Under the pieces are notes generated by a model. It was not told the DNA's origin, searched no databases, and was given only the letters and a program-made list of their open reading frames with translations. Below, piece by piece: positions 13,488-23,400 of a stretch of DNA of 27,685 nt; the first letter of the stretch is position 1; each line of letters opens with the position of its first letter. Location of the stretch: positions 1 through 27,685 of the forward strand of contig DATKKS010000182.1 in NCBI GenBank assembly GCA_035542815.1, in the 5' to 3' direction. This stretch comes from JACRLI01 sp035542815 (GTDB lineage Bacteria > Eisenbacteria > RBG-16-71-46 > JACRLI01). Both the position numbers and the translations under genes were made by a program.

Positions 13488-14402
13488 ATGAACAGGCAGC
13501 GACGGGTGGTCTGCTGGCTTGGCATTGCGGGTTTCGCGGCAGTTTGCATATCGTGCGCCAGCCGCATCGAGTCCCCGCCCCCGAACAAGCCAGCTTCCGG
13601 CTGGATCGTGTACTCGGTCGCCGACTCTGGCAGCCTATGGAACGTGCGCCTCGATGGGAGCGGCGCAAGATGCCTTGGGGTCACGGGCATATCGCCAAGC
13701 TGGAACCCATCGGCGAGCGAAGTCTCCTACTTCCTCGATGCGGCCATGCCAGGAGATCCATATCACTCGTATCTGCTCGATCAGACCGGCGCCGCCCGGC
13801 CATTCCTGACGGCGGCCTTCTGCAGTCCGATCGAGTGGCGGCCGGATGGCAGGGAGGTCATCGCCGACGGCCAGATCTACACGGCAGCCGGCGATCGGGT
13901 GGCATTCGCGGTGGCGAGCCCGCAAGTGGTCGCGGGGGACACGGTGTTCTTCGGGCAGCTCTATCAATGGGCGGGGGACACGCTGCAAGCACTGATGACC
14001 GGGTTCGAACACGCGCCGGGCTCCCGGCCCGCTTCATCCAATCCCTACGATTACTACCTCGTGAATGTACACGGCGGGACGATCACTGCGCGATTGAGCC
14101 ATGGTCACTACACGATGGGCTCGGTGCGGGGGCAGCTCGCGGGGGTCCTATCCCCGGACCGCCGGCAGCTCATGACCCCGACCGGAAGCGGCATCGTGAT
14201 CCTGAACACGGTCACCCAGCACGAGACCTGGCTCACGCAGCAACAGGCGACCTGGGCGCGCTGGGGATCCGACAGTAAGACCGTTGTCTTCATTGACGGG
14301 GGGTTCCAGTTGTGCCGGGCCTCACTCGACTCGGTTGGGGTGACGCGAACGGTGACCAGCCGGAGGGTGCGGACGATGAGCGCGGACATCCACCTGGATT
14401 AG
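13488..14402 (+). CDS. Putative lipoprotein, paralogue of the preceding gene
   Basis: 304 aa. A clear signal peptide (MNRQRRVVCWLGIAGFAAVC) leads to the lipobox-like CISC, so it is probably lipid-anchored. The mature part shows ASGWIVYSVADSG, LWNVRLDGSGARCL, SPSWNPSASEVSYF, EWRPDGREVIADG, DYYLVNVHGGTITARLSHGHYT and ARWGSDSKTVVF, each with a counterpart in the upstream gene. The start is ATG 13488, six bases after GGAGG; an in-frame ATG at 13482 is too close to that site. The gap to the upstream gene is 52 bases and no promoter is evident, so they probably form a two-gene transcript. Function is unknown; the propeller-like repeats suggest a binding or scaffold role. Codon use (ATA, TCA, AGC-rich) is less GC-biased than that of the housekeeping neighbours. 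Confidence 0.8.
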   Translation: MNRQRRVVCWLGIAGFAAVCISCASRIESPPPNKPASGWIVYSVADSGSLWNVRLDGSGARCLGVTGISPSWNPSASEVSYFLDAAMPGDPYHSYLLDQTGAARPFLTAAFCSPIEWRPDGREVIADGQIYTAAGDRVAFAVASPQVVAGDTVFFGQLYQWAGDTLQALMTGFEHAPGSRPASSNPYDYYLVNVHGGTITARLSHGHYTMGSVRGQLAGVLSPDRRQLMTPTGSGIVILNTVTQHETWLTQQQATWARWGSDSKTVVFIDGGFQLCRASLDSVGVTRTVTSRRVRTMSADIHLD

Positions 14403-14456
14403 GGGCGTCCTGGGGGCAGGGCGGACAGGGATCGGCGCGGGTAGCCTGGCAGAGTG

Positions 14457-14475
14457 GGCCGCCCCCCCGGCGGCC
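14457..14475. terminator. GC hairpin between convergent genes
   Basis: GGCCGCC (14457-14463) and GGCGGCC (14469-14475) form a perfect 7-bp stem with a five-C loop between the convergent lipoprotein and RlmD-like genes. No T-tract follows in either direction, so it may act as an RNA 3'-end hairpin rather than a classical terminator. Confidence 0.35.
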
Positions 14476-15863
14476 TAAGGAACCACCGGCGCCACGCACT
14501 CCACGTGGTCGGTGTGCGGGAACATGTCCAGGGGCTGGATCCATGGGGCGCGGTAGCCGAGCCTCGCGAAATGCGCGAGGTCGCGCGCCAGGGTGGTGGG
14601 GTTGCAGGAGACGTACACCACGCGGCGGGGCCGCAGCTCGCACACCCGGTCAATGACCCGCGGGTGAAGCCCGGCGCGCGGGGGGTCCACCACCACCACG
14701 CTCGGGGCGAGGTCCTTGGCACCCCCCAGCCGGAGCCAGGCGCGGGCGTCGGCGGCCAAGAAGCGGACGTCCGGCGGCCCTGCATCCCGCGCTCCCAGCA
14801 CCGCCGCATTCCGCTCCGCGTTCCGCCGGGCATCGCTCACCGCCTCCTCCACCGTTTCCACACCCCACGCGGCCGCGCAGTGGCGCGCGCAGCACAGCGT
14901 GAGCGTGCCGGCGCCGCAGTAGAGGTCGAGCACCCGGTCTTCGGGGCTCAGCTCCGCCGCGGCCACCGCTTCAGCGTACAGGCGCTCGGCCTGGGCCGAG
15001 TTGGTCTGCAGGAAGGACCACGGCGAGACCTCGAACTCGAGGCCGTGGAGCCGCTCCACGATCCGCTCCTCCCCCCACAGCAGCTGCCAGGTCTCGGCCT
15101 GCACCGCCTGCGCCCGGCCGCGGTGCAGGCTGAACACGAACCCGCGCAGCGCGGGCAGCTCGCGCGCCAGCTCCAGCGCCCAGGCGCCGAACACGTCCAG
15201 GCGGGGCGCCGCGGAGACCAGGTTCGCCAGCAGCTCGCCGGTGGCCCGGCTCTGGCGCAGCGCCACGAAGCGCAGCTCGCCGGTGTGGCGGGCGAGGTCG
15301 TAGGGCGGCACGCCGTCGCGCCGGGCGAGGGCGCGCAGCACCTCCACCGCCCGATTCATGTCCGGGGTGCAGATGTGGCAACGCTGGAGGTCGAAGGTGG
15401 CGTCGAAGCGGCCTCGGTGGTGCAGGCCGAGGCTCAGGCGGCCGTCCTCGGCGGCTCCGAATGAGAACTCCATTTTGTTGCGGTAATTGAAGATATCTGG
15501 CGACGGCAGGGTCGGCCGGACGGGCACTTCGAGCCCCGCCAAGTGCTGCAGGGACTCCCGGACGGAGGCCTCCTTGTGCGCGAGTTGGGCGGGGTAGGCG
15601 TACTCCTGGAAGCGGCAGCCCCCGCAGATGTCCACGTGGGCGCACGGCGCGGCCACCCGGTCGGGGCCGCCCGCGAGGCGCTCCGCCACCACCGCCTCGG
15701 CGTACCGCCCCCGGCTGCGGGTGATCCGGGCGCGGACCCGGTCGCCGGGCAGGGCGCCGTCCACGAAGATGACGTACCGGTCCAGCTTGGCGAGGCCCCG
15801 GCCCCCGGTGGCCAGCCCTTCGACGGCCAGCTCGATGACTTCGCCGCGTGCAACGGGAGGCAT
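14475..15863 (-). CDS. rlmD: 23S rRNA (uracil-C5)-methyltransferase, RlmD/RumA type
   Basis: 462 aa SAM-dependent RNA m5U methyltransferase. The N-terminal TRAM domain is at about residues 3-60 (GEVIELAVEGLATGGRGLAKLD). Then come the [4Fe-4S] cluster cysteines Cys74, Cys80, Cys83 (PCAHVDICGGCRFQ) and Cys162, with the spacing known from E. coli RlmD. The SAM-binding motif DLYCGAGTLTL is near 313, VVVDPPRAGLH near 390-400, catalytic Cys420 in YVSCNPTTLARDL, and the TDHVE tail near 451. The start is ATG at 15863-15861, whose next codons fit the TRAM domain. RlmD (U1939) is the likeliest assignment from the Fe-S motif, but RlmCD-like or RlmC specificity cannot be excluded from sequence alone. It is convergent with the lipoprotein pair and divergent from moxR. 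An AT-richer patch lies at 15465-15510. Confidence 0.92.
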   Translation of the reverse strand: MPPVARGEVIELAVEGLATGGRGLAKLDRYVIFVDGALPGDRVRARITRSRGRYAEAVVAERLAGGPDRVAAPCAHVDICGGCRFQEYAYPAQLAHKEASVRESLQHLAGLEVPVRPTLPSPDIFNYRNKMEFSFGAAEDGRLSLGLHHRGRFDATFDLQRCHICTPDMNRAVEVLRALARRDGVPPYDLARHTGELRFVALRQSRATGELLANLVSAAPRLDVFGAWALELARELPALRGFVFSLHRGRAQAVQAETWQLLWGEERIVERLHGLEFEVSPWSFLQTNSAQAERLYAEAVAAAELSPEDRVLDLYCGAGTLTLCCARHCAAAWGVETVEEAVSDARRNAERNAAVLGARDAGPPDVRFLAADARAWLRLGGAKDLAPSVVVVDPPRAGLHPRVIDRVCELRPRRVVYVSCNPTTLARDLAHFARLGYRAPWIQPLDMFPHTDHVECVAPVVP

Positions 15864-15967
15864 GGCTGAACGGTCTCACTGGGTGAGGGTTGCGCCCGGG
15901 CCGGACGCTGCGCGCCGGCGGGGCGGGGCCCGCGCCGGCCCGCCGGAGCCGCCGGCGAGCAACACGA

Positions 15968-15996
15968 AGGGCCGAGCGGCTGAGCCCCTCGGCCCT
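15968..15996. promoter_or_regulatory. Perfect 9-bp hairpin in the rlmD upstream region
   Basis: AGGGCCGAG (15968-15976) and CTCGGCCCT (15988-15996) form a perfect stem with an 11-base loop, about 105 bases upstream of the rlmD start. There is no T-tract on either strand. On the minus strand it would lie in the rlmD leader, where it could be an attenuator or a processing site; on the plus strand it lies upstream of the moxR promoter. Confidence 0.4.
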
Positions 15997-16224
15997 CGAG
16001 CTACCTCCTGGATGGGACCCCAGGGGCGCGCAGGAAACCGAAGATACCGGCGCCGCGCAGGGATGTCAAGTGCCGCGGAGACAGAACCTTGGGGCGCCTC
16101 CCGGGCCCCGCCGCGGGGGTGGCCCGAGCGAGGCCGGGCCTCCAGCGGAACCAATTGCCAGAATGCAGGTTACACCAAAGGACCGGGGGCCGCGCGGACG
16201 CCCCGCTGCGCGCTCCGGCACCTA

Positions 16225-16233
16225 TGATATACT
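16225..16233 (+). promoter_or_regulatory. Extended -10 promoter of the moxR operon
   Basis: TGA-TATACT is an extended -10 element with the same TATACT core as the lipoprotein promoter at 12128. The predicted start near 16240 gives a leader of about 87 bases. No strong -35 is visible. Confidence 0.5.
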
Positions 16234-16326
16234 GCGGTCCCAGACAGTGATGGCCGTGCTGCCGGCGCCGGCTGCGGACCGCGCGCCGCTTTTGTGTTGC
16301 CCGTCCAACCCGAACAGGAGATCCGA

Positions 16327-17343
<1,017 letters not shown>

Positions 17344-17410
17344 CCCGGCGCGCCGTGCGCCCCGCCCGCGAGCCCCGCGCGGCCGGCGGCGCCGCCCGGA
17401 AGCTCCCCCG

Positions 17411-18328
17411 ATGACCCGCGCTGAGGCCGCGGGGGTGAACGTCCGCCGCTTTCTCGACCCGCGGGTGGCCTCCCAGATCGAGCAGATCGACCTGCGCGCG
17501 CGCCTGGTGGTGGAGGGCTTCCTCACCGGCCTGCACCGCAGCCCCTTCCACGGCTTCTCGGTGGAGTTCGCCGAGCACCGCCCGTACTCGCCCGGGGACC
17601 CCATCCGGCACCTGGACTGGAAGGTGTTCGCCAAGCAGGACCGCTACTACATCAAGCGCTTCCACGAGGAGACCAACCTGCGCGCCTATCTCCTGGTGGA
17701 CGAGAGCGCCTCGATGGGCTTCACCCGCGGGGGCCGGCCCAGCAAGCTGGCTTACGCTTCCTCGCTGGCGGCCGCGCTCAGCTACCTGATGCTGGGCCAG
17801 CAGGACGCGGTGGGGCTGCTGCTGTTCGCCGAGCGCATCGAGCGCTACGTGCCGCCGCGCTCGGTGAAGAGCCACCTGCACCAGCTGCTGCTGGAGCTGG
17901 CGCGGGCCGAGGCGCGCAGCGGCACCCGCGTGGGGAGCTGCCTCACCTCGCTGGCGGAGCGGGTCAAGCGGCGCGGGCTGGTGATGGTGTTTTCGGACCT
18001 CCTGGACGAGCCCGAGGCGGTGCTGGCCGGGCTCAAGGCCTTCCGCCACCGCAACCACGAGGTGGTGGTGTTCCACGTGCTGGACCCCGACGAGCGGCGC
18101 TTCCCGTTCCACGAGCCGGTGGAGATCGAGGACATGGAGTCCAGCGAGCGGCTGGTGACGCACGGCTGGGAAGTGGCCCGCGAGTACCGCCGGCGCGTCG
18201 AGGAGTGGTGCGGGCGGCTGCAGCGGGAGTGCCGCGAGCGGCTGATCGACTACGTGCCCCTGGACACCGCCACGCCGTTCGACGTGGCGCTCATCCGCTA
18301 TCTCGAGAAGCGGGCGCGGCTGCATTGA
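17411..18328 (+). CDS. DUF58 domain protein (VWA-like)
   Basis: 305 aa protein of the DUF58 family, usually encoded beside MoxR ATPases and predicted to be a von Willebrand A-type partner. The DUF58 core motif RPYSPGDPIRHLDWKVFAK lies at residues 57-75. A VWA metal site (MIDAS-like) DESAS is at 97-101, followed by conserved VFSDLLDEPEAVLAGLKAF. No signal peptide or membrane helix is seen, so it is probably cytoplasmic. ATG 17411 lies 67 bases after the moxR stop; a weak purine run (GGAAG) precedes it by about 10 bases. Length and motif order are normal. Function is inferred from family and context only. Confidence 0.92.
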   Translation: MTRAEAAGVNVRRFLDPRVASQIEQIDLRARLVVEGFLTGLHRSPFHGFSVEFAEHRPYSPGDPIRHLDWKVFAKQDRYYIKRFHEETNLRAYLLVDESASMGFTRGGRPSKLAYASSLAAALSYLMLGQQDAVGLLLFAERIERYVPPRSVKSHLHQLLLELARAEARSGTRVGSCLTSLAERVKRRGLVMVFSDLLDEPEAVLAGLKAFRHRNHEVVVFHVLDPDERRFPFHEPVEIEDMESSERLVTHGWEVAREYRRRVEEWCGRLQRECRERLIDYVPLDTATPFDVALIRYLEKRARLH

Positions 18329-18410
18329 GCCGCCCGCGCCTTCGCCGAGCGCCCCGCGCCGCTCGAGGGGGCCCGGGTGACGACGCGGGCTCCCGCATGG
18401 TGACCTGCCG

Positions 18411-20414
18411 GTGACCTTCCTCAACCCCTTCGCCTGGCTCGCCGCGCTGGCCGCGGCGGTGCCGCTCCTGGTGCACCTGTTCAGCCGCCGCAAGGCGCGC
18501 CGCGAGGCGTTCCCCACGGTGCGCTTCCTGCGCCAGGTGCACCGGCAGGAGGTGCGCCGGCTGCGGCTGCGCGAGTGGCTGCTGCTGCTGCTGCGCACCC
18601 TGGCGGTGCTGTGCCTGGCGCTGGCCTTCGGCCGGCCCGCGATCCGGGGCTCGCTCGGCTCGCACGGCAGCGCCCCGGCCTCGGTGGTGGCGGTGGTGGA
18701 CCGCAGCCTCAGCATGCGCGCCGCCGGGCCGCAGGGCCCGCGCTTCGAGGAGGCCCGCGCCCGGCTGCGGGAGCTGGCCGGGCTGCTGGACCCGGGCAGC
18801 GAGGCCCAGGTGATCCTGTTCGACCGCCACCCCGCGCCGCTGTTCGAGGACTTCACCCACGACCCGGCCCGGCTGCACGCGGCGGTGCAGGCGCTGCGGT
18901 GCGGCTACGGCGGCACCGACCTGGGGGCGGCGCTGCGCGAGGGCGCGCGGTGGCTGGCCTCGCGGCGGGGGCTGCACCGGGAGTTCTACGTGGTGAGCGA
19001 CATGCAGGCCTCCGGGCTGGACTCGGCCCGCGCCGGGTCGCTGGCGGAGGTGCTGCGCGGCCTGGACGTGTACTGGGTGCCGGTGGGCACGCGCGAGGCG
19101 GCCAACGCCGCCTGGACCGGGGCCGAGGCCACCCGGCTGGGCGCGTCCGGGGAGGTCACCGCCGACGTGCGCAACGCCTCCGACGAGGCGCGCCGCGGGG
19201 CGCTGGTGGAGGCGCTCGCGGGCGGTCGCCTGGTGGGCGCGGCCCGGGAGGACTTCGCGCCGCGGGCCGACACCCGGGTGGAGGTGCCGCTGCACGGGCT
19301 CGCCCCGGCCGACCTGGGGGTCACGCTGCGCTTCCCGCACGACGTGCTGGAGGAGGATGACCAGGTGGCGGTGGCGTTCCCGTCCACCCGGCCGCTGCGG
19401 GTGGCGCTGGTGGGCCCCGACACCCAGCGCCTCTACGTGCAGGCCGCGCTGCAGGCGGCGCCCGGCGCGTTCGAGGTGCAGCTCAGCGCCGACGGCTCGG
19501 GGCTGTCGCCGGCCGACGTGTGGGTGCTGCTGGACCCGGAGCGGGTGAACGCGGCCTCGCTGCGGGCGCACCTGGCGCGCGGCGGCGGGGTGCTGGCGGC
19601 GCTGGGGGCGGGCGCGGCGCACCGCCCGGTGGAGCTGGCGCTGGGCGAGCAGTCGCCGGGGACCTCGGTGGGCGCGGAGGGCGACAGCACCGGCCGGAGC
19701 TTCGCGCGGCTGCGGGTGCTGGACCCCGGCCACCCCGGCTTCCGCGGGCTGGCCGGGCGGCGCGGCAGCGAGCTGTCCTCGGCCCGCTTCTGGCGGATGG
19801 TGAAGCTCCAGCCCGCGCCGGGCGCGGTGGCGCCGGCGGAGTTCGGGCCGGACCTGCCGGCGCTCCTGGAGCGCGGGCACGTGCTGCTGCTGGCGAGCCC
19901 GCTGGACGGGCGGTGGAACGACTTCCCGATGAGCCCCACGTTCGTGCCGTGGCTGTACCAGACGCTGGAGGCGCTGGCCTCCCGCGCCCGGCCGCTGGCG
20001 GTGGAGGTGGGCCAGCGCTGGGTGCGCCCGGTGCCGGCGGAGTGGAAGGGCCTGCCGCTCCGGCTGACCGACCCCGACGGCCACGAGGTGCCCGCCGACC
20101 TCACCCAGGGCGGCGCCGAGCTGCGCACCGCGCCGCTGGAGCGGCCGGGGCTGTACACCCTGACGGCCGCCGGGCGCCCGATGGAGGCGGTGGCCTGCAC
20201 CGTGGCGCCGGACGAGGCCGACCTGCGGGCGCTGTCCCCGGCCGCGCTGCGGGCGCTGGCCCCCCAAGCCACCCTGGTGCAGGGCTCGCTGCGCGAGGCG
20301 GTGCTGCGGCACCGGTTCGGCCGGGAGCTGTGGCGCGAGTTCCTGGCGGCGGCGCTGCTGCTGCTGGTGCTGGAGACGGTGGTGGCGCGCCTGACGGTGG
20401 CGGATCGGACGTGA
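18411..20414 (+). CDS. BatA-type membrane protein with VWA domain
   Basis: 667 aa. The N-terminus (FLNPFAWLAALAAAVPLLVH) and a second helix at about residues 56-74 form the BatA/aerotolerance-type membrane anchor, with a basic linker between. A VWA domain follows with MIDAS-like DRSLS at 97-101 and GGTDLGAALREG. A long extracytoplasmic part follows, with a final membrane helix (LWREFLAAALLLLVLETVVA) near 640-660. GTG 18411 is the start that keeps the N-terminal anchor intact; it is 82 bases after the DUF58 stop. The stop overlaps the GTG start of mfd (GTGA). Together with moxR and DUF58 this looks like a MoxR-VWA module linked to envelope or stress functions in other bacteria; the exact role here is unknown. 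The gene is extremely GC-rich. Confidence 0.88.
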   Translation: MTFLNPFAWLAALAAAVPLLVHLFSRRKARREAFPTVRFLRQVHRQEVRRLRLREWLLLLLRTLAVLCLALAFGRPAIRGSLGSHGSAPASVVAVVDRSLSMRAAGPQGPRFEEARARLRELAGLLDPGSEAQVILFDRHPAPLFEDFTHDPARLHAAVQALRCGYGGTDLGAALREGARWLASRRGLHREFYVVSDMQASGLDSARAGSLAEVLRGLDVYWVPVGTREAANAAWTGAEATRLGASGEVTADVRNASDEARRGALVEALAGGRLVGAAREDFAPRADTRVEVPLHGLAPADLGVTLRFPHDVLEEDDQVAVAFPSTRPLRVALVGPDTQRLYVQAALQAAPGAFEVQLSADGSGLSPADVWVLLDPERVNAASLRAHLARGGGVLAALGAGAAHRPVELALGEQSPGTSVGAEGDSTGRSFARLRVLDPGHPGFRGLAGRRGSELSSARFWRMVKLQPAPGAVAPAEFGPDLPALLERGHVLLLASPLDGRWNDFPMSPTFVPWLYQTLEALASRARPLAVEVGQRWVRPVPAEWKGLPLRLTDPDGHEVPADLTQGGAELRTAPLERPGLYTLTAAGRPMEAVACTVAPDEADLRALSPAALRALAPQATLVQGSLREAVLRHRFGRELWREFLAAALLLLVLETVVARLTVADRT

Positions 20415-23400
20415 GCCTGGACGCCCGCGAGCACCTGCTGCGCGGCGCCGCGCGCAGCCGACCCTTCGCCGAGCTGGCCGGCCTGCTGGAGGCGGGCCTC
20501 CCGGGCCCGCTGCGGCTGCGCGGTCTCGCGGGCGGCGCGGCCTCGCTGCTGGCGGGCCACCTGTACGAGACGGTGCTGCGCGGGCGCGCGCCGCTGGTGT
20601 GGATCCTGCCCGAGGCCGAGGCGGCCGAGGCCGCCCGCGACGACCTGGAGTTCCTGGTCGGCGAAGCCCACGTGCTGCACTTCCCCGAGCCCGAGACCCT
20701 GCCCTACGACCGGAAGTCGCCCGCACCCCAGGGGGTGAGCGCCCGCCTGGCGGCGCTGGACGCCCTGGCCGCCGGGCGCCAGGCGGTGGTGGTGACCAGT
20801 TTCCGGGCGCTGGTCGGCCGGCTGCTGCCCCCGGAGCGGCTGCGCCAGGGCACGCTGGTGCTGAGCGTGGGGCAGCGCCTGGCGCCGGGGGCGCTGCGCG
20901 GCGAGCTGGTGCGCCTGGGCTACCGGTCCGAGCCGGTGGTGAGCGCGCACGGCGAGATGAGCGCCCGCGGCGGCATCCTGGACGTCTTCGCCAGCGGCCT
21001 CGAGGACCCGGTGCGCCTGGAGTTCGACGCCGACGAGATCGTCTCCATCCGCACCTTCGACCCCCAGACCCAGCGCTCCACCGCCAAGCTCAAGGAAGTC
21101 CGCGTCCTGCCCCCCCGCGAGCTCATCCCGGACCCGGAGCGGGTGGAGGAGATCCTGGGGCTGCTGCGCCAGGAGGGCGGCGCGGCCGACGAGGAGCTGG
21201 CGCACCTGGTGGGCGAGGAGCGGGTGTTCGAGGGGATGGAGCGGCTGCTGGCCCACTACGAGCCGCGCCTGGTGAGCTTCTTCGACTACCTGCCGCGCGA
21301 GGCGGTGGTGCTGGTGACCGACTGGGCGCGGCAGCGCGCGCGGGCCCAGGCGTTCGCCGACGAGGTGGAGCTGACCCATCTGGAGGCGCGCCGCGAGACG
21401 CCGCTGGTCTCGCCCCCGGAGCGCCTGTTCCTGACCGCCGAGGAGCTGGAGCGCGAGCTGCTGAGCCGCCCCACGCTGTTCGACGACCCGCTCACCTCTG
21501 GCCCCGGCCGGCTGCCGGAGCGCCTCATGCACACCGAGCCGGCCGAGAGCTTCGGGCGCAACCTGGAGCTGCTCAAGCAGAAGCTGCGCGGCTACCTGGC
21601 CGAGGGCTGGGACATCACCGTCTTCTGCGACAACACCGGCCAGCGCGAGCGGCTGGAGGAGCTGCTCGAGGACATCCCGGTGCGCCTGGACATCGCCGTC
21701 TGGAGCGCCGGCTTCTGCCTGCAGCAGGCCGGCCTGATGGTGCTGACCGACCACGAGATCTTCGCCCGCTACCGGCGCCGGGCGCGCCGGGGCCGGTTCC
21801 GGGGCGGGCTCACCTACCAGGACCTGCTGGCGCTGGCGGCCGGCGACTACGTGGTGCACGTGGACCACGGGGTGGGCGTGTACCGCGGGCTGGACCGGCT
21901 CACCGTGGACGGCCACGAGACCGACTGCCTGCGCATCGAGTACGCCGGCGGCGACCGGCTGTTCGTGCCGGTGGAGCAGCTCGCGGTGGTGCAGAAGTAC
22001 GCGGCCCAGGAGGGCGCGGTGCCCACCCTGCACAAGCTGGGCACCACCCAGTGGCAGCGCACCCGGGCGCGCATCCAGAAGGCGGTCCGGGACATGGCCG
22101 ACCAGCTGCTGAAGACCTACGCGGCCCGGATGGCGCTGCCGGGGCACGCCTTCGGCCCGGACGACGACCTGCAGCGCCAGCTGGAGGCCTCCTTCATCTA
22201 CGAGGAGACCCCCGACCAGGACCGCGCGGTGGAGGAAGTGAAGTCCGACATGGAGTCGGCGCGGCCGATGGACCGGCTGGTGTGCGGGGACGTGGGCTAC
22301 GGCAAGACCGAGGTGGCGGTGCGCGCCGCGCTCAAGGCGGTGGTGGGCGGCAAGCAGGTGGCGGTGCTGGTGCCCACCACCATCCTGGCGCAGCAGCACT
22401 ACACCACCTTCTCCGAGCGCCTGGCGGGCTTCCCGGTGCGCCTGGAGATGCTGTCCCGCTTCCGCACCCCCGGGGAGCAGCGCGCGGTGGTGGGGCGCCT
22501 GGGCGGAGGCGACGTGGACATCGTCATCGGCACCCACCGGCTCCTGTCCAAGGATGTCGCCTTCCGCGACCTGGGGCTGGTGGTGATCGACGAGGAGCAC
22601 CGCTTCGGGGTGGCCCACAAGGAGAAGCTCCGCACCCTGCGCACCCTGGTGGACGTGCTCACGCTCACCGCCACGCCCATCCCGCGCACGCTGAACCTGG
22701 CGCTCTCGGGGGCCCGCGACATGTCGCGCATCGAGACCCCGCCCCGCGACCGGCTGCCGGTGCACACCGAGATCGTGGAGTTCAACCCGGAGCTGGTGGC
22801 CGACGCGCTGCTGCGCGAGGCCGACCGCGGCGGGCAGAGCTTCTTCGTGCACAACCGGGTGGAGAGCATCGACGCCACCGCGGTGTACCTGCAGCGGCTG
22901 GTGCCGGGCCTGCGCTTCGCGGTGGCCCACGGGCAGATGCCGGAGCACTCGCTGGAGCGGGTGATGCTGGACTTCCTGGACCGGCGCCTCGACTGCCTGG
23001 TGTGCACCATGATCGTGGAGTCGGGCCTGGACATCCCCAGCGTGAACACCCTGCTGGTGCACCACGCCGAGCACCTGGGGCTGGCCCAGCTCTACCAGCT
23101 CCGCGGGCGGGTGGGGCGCTCCCACCACCGGGCCTACTGCTACCTGATCGTGCCCGAGCGGCGCGTTCTGACCGAGGAGGCGGAGAAGCGGCTGCGGGTG
23201 ATCGAGGAGTACGACGAGCTGGGCGCGGGGCTCAAGATCGCCATGCGCGACCTGGAGATCCGCGGCGCGGGCAATCTGCTGGGGGCGGAGCAGAGCGGGT
23301 TCATCGCCGGGGTGGGCTTCGAGATGTACACCCGCATGCTGGAGGAGGCCATGGCCGAGGTGAAGGGCGAGCCGCTGGAGTCGCGGGTGGAGCCGCGCCT

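Larger units (their letters stand above)
15864..16326. other. Divergent intergenic region between rlmD and moxR
   Basis: 463 bases without a supported gene. It carries a perfect 9-bp stem hairpin (15968-15996), GC-rich unstructured sequence, and the extended -10 promoter of moxR (16225-16233) followed by a leader with a GC-rich hairpin. The small open frames here are low-complexity. Confidence 0.6.

Noticed and set aside
18291..20726. Long minus-strand open frame antisense to the VWA gene
   Set aside because: Same reason; no recognisable motif, and the sense protein is well supported.
19433..23128. Very long minus-strand open frame antisense to the VWA gene and mfd
   Set aside because: Its product is low-complexity (rich in Ala, Arg, Gly, His, Gln) and the sense frames are clear VWA and mfd. 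Such frames are a by-product of high GC and low stop frequency.
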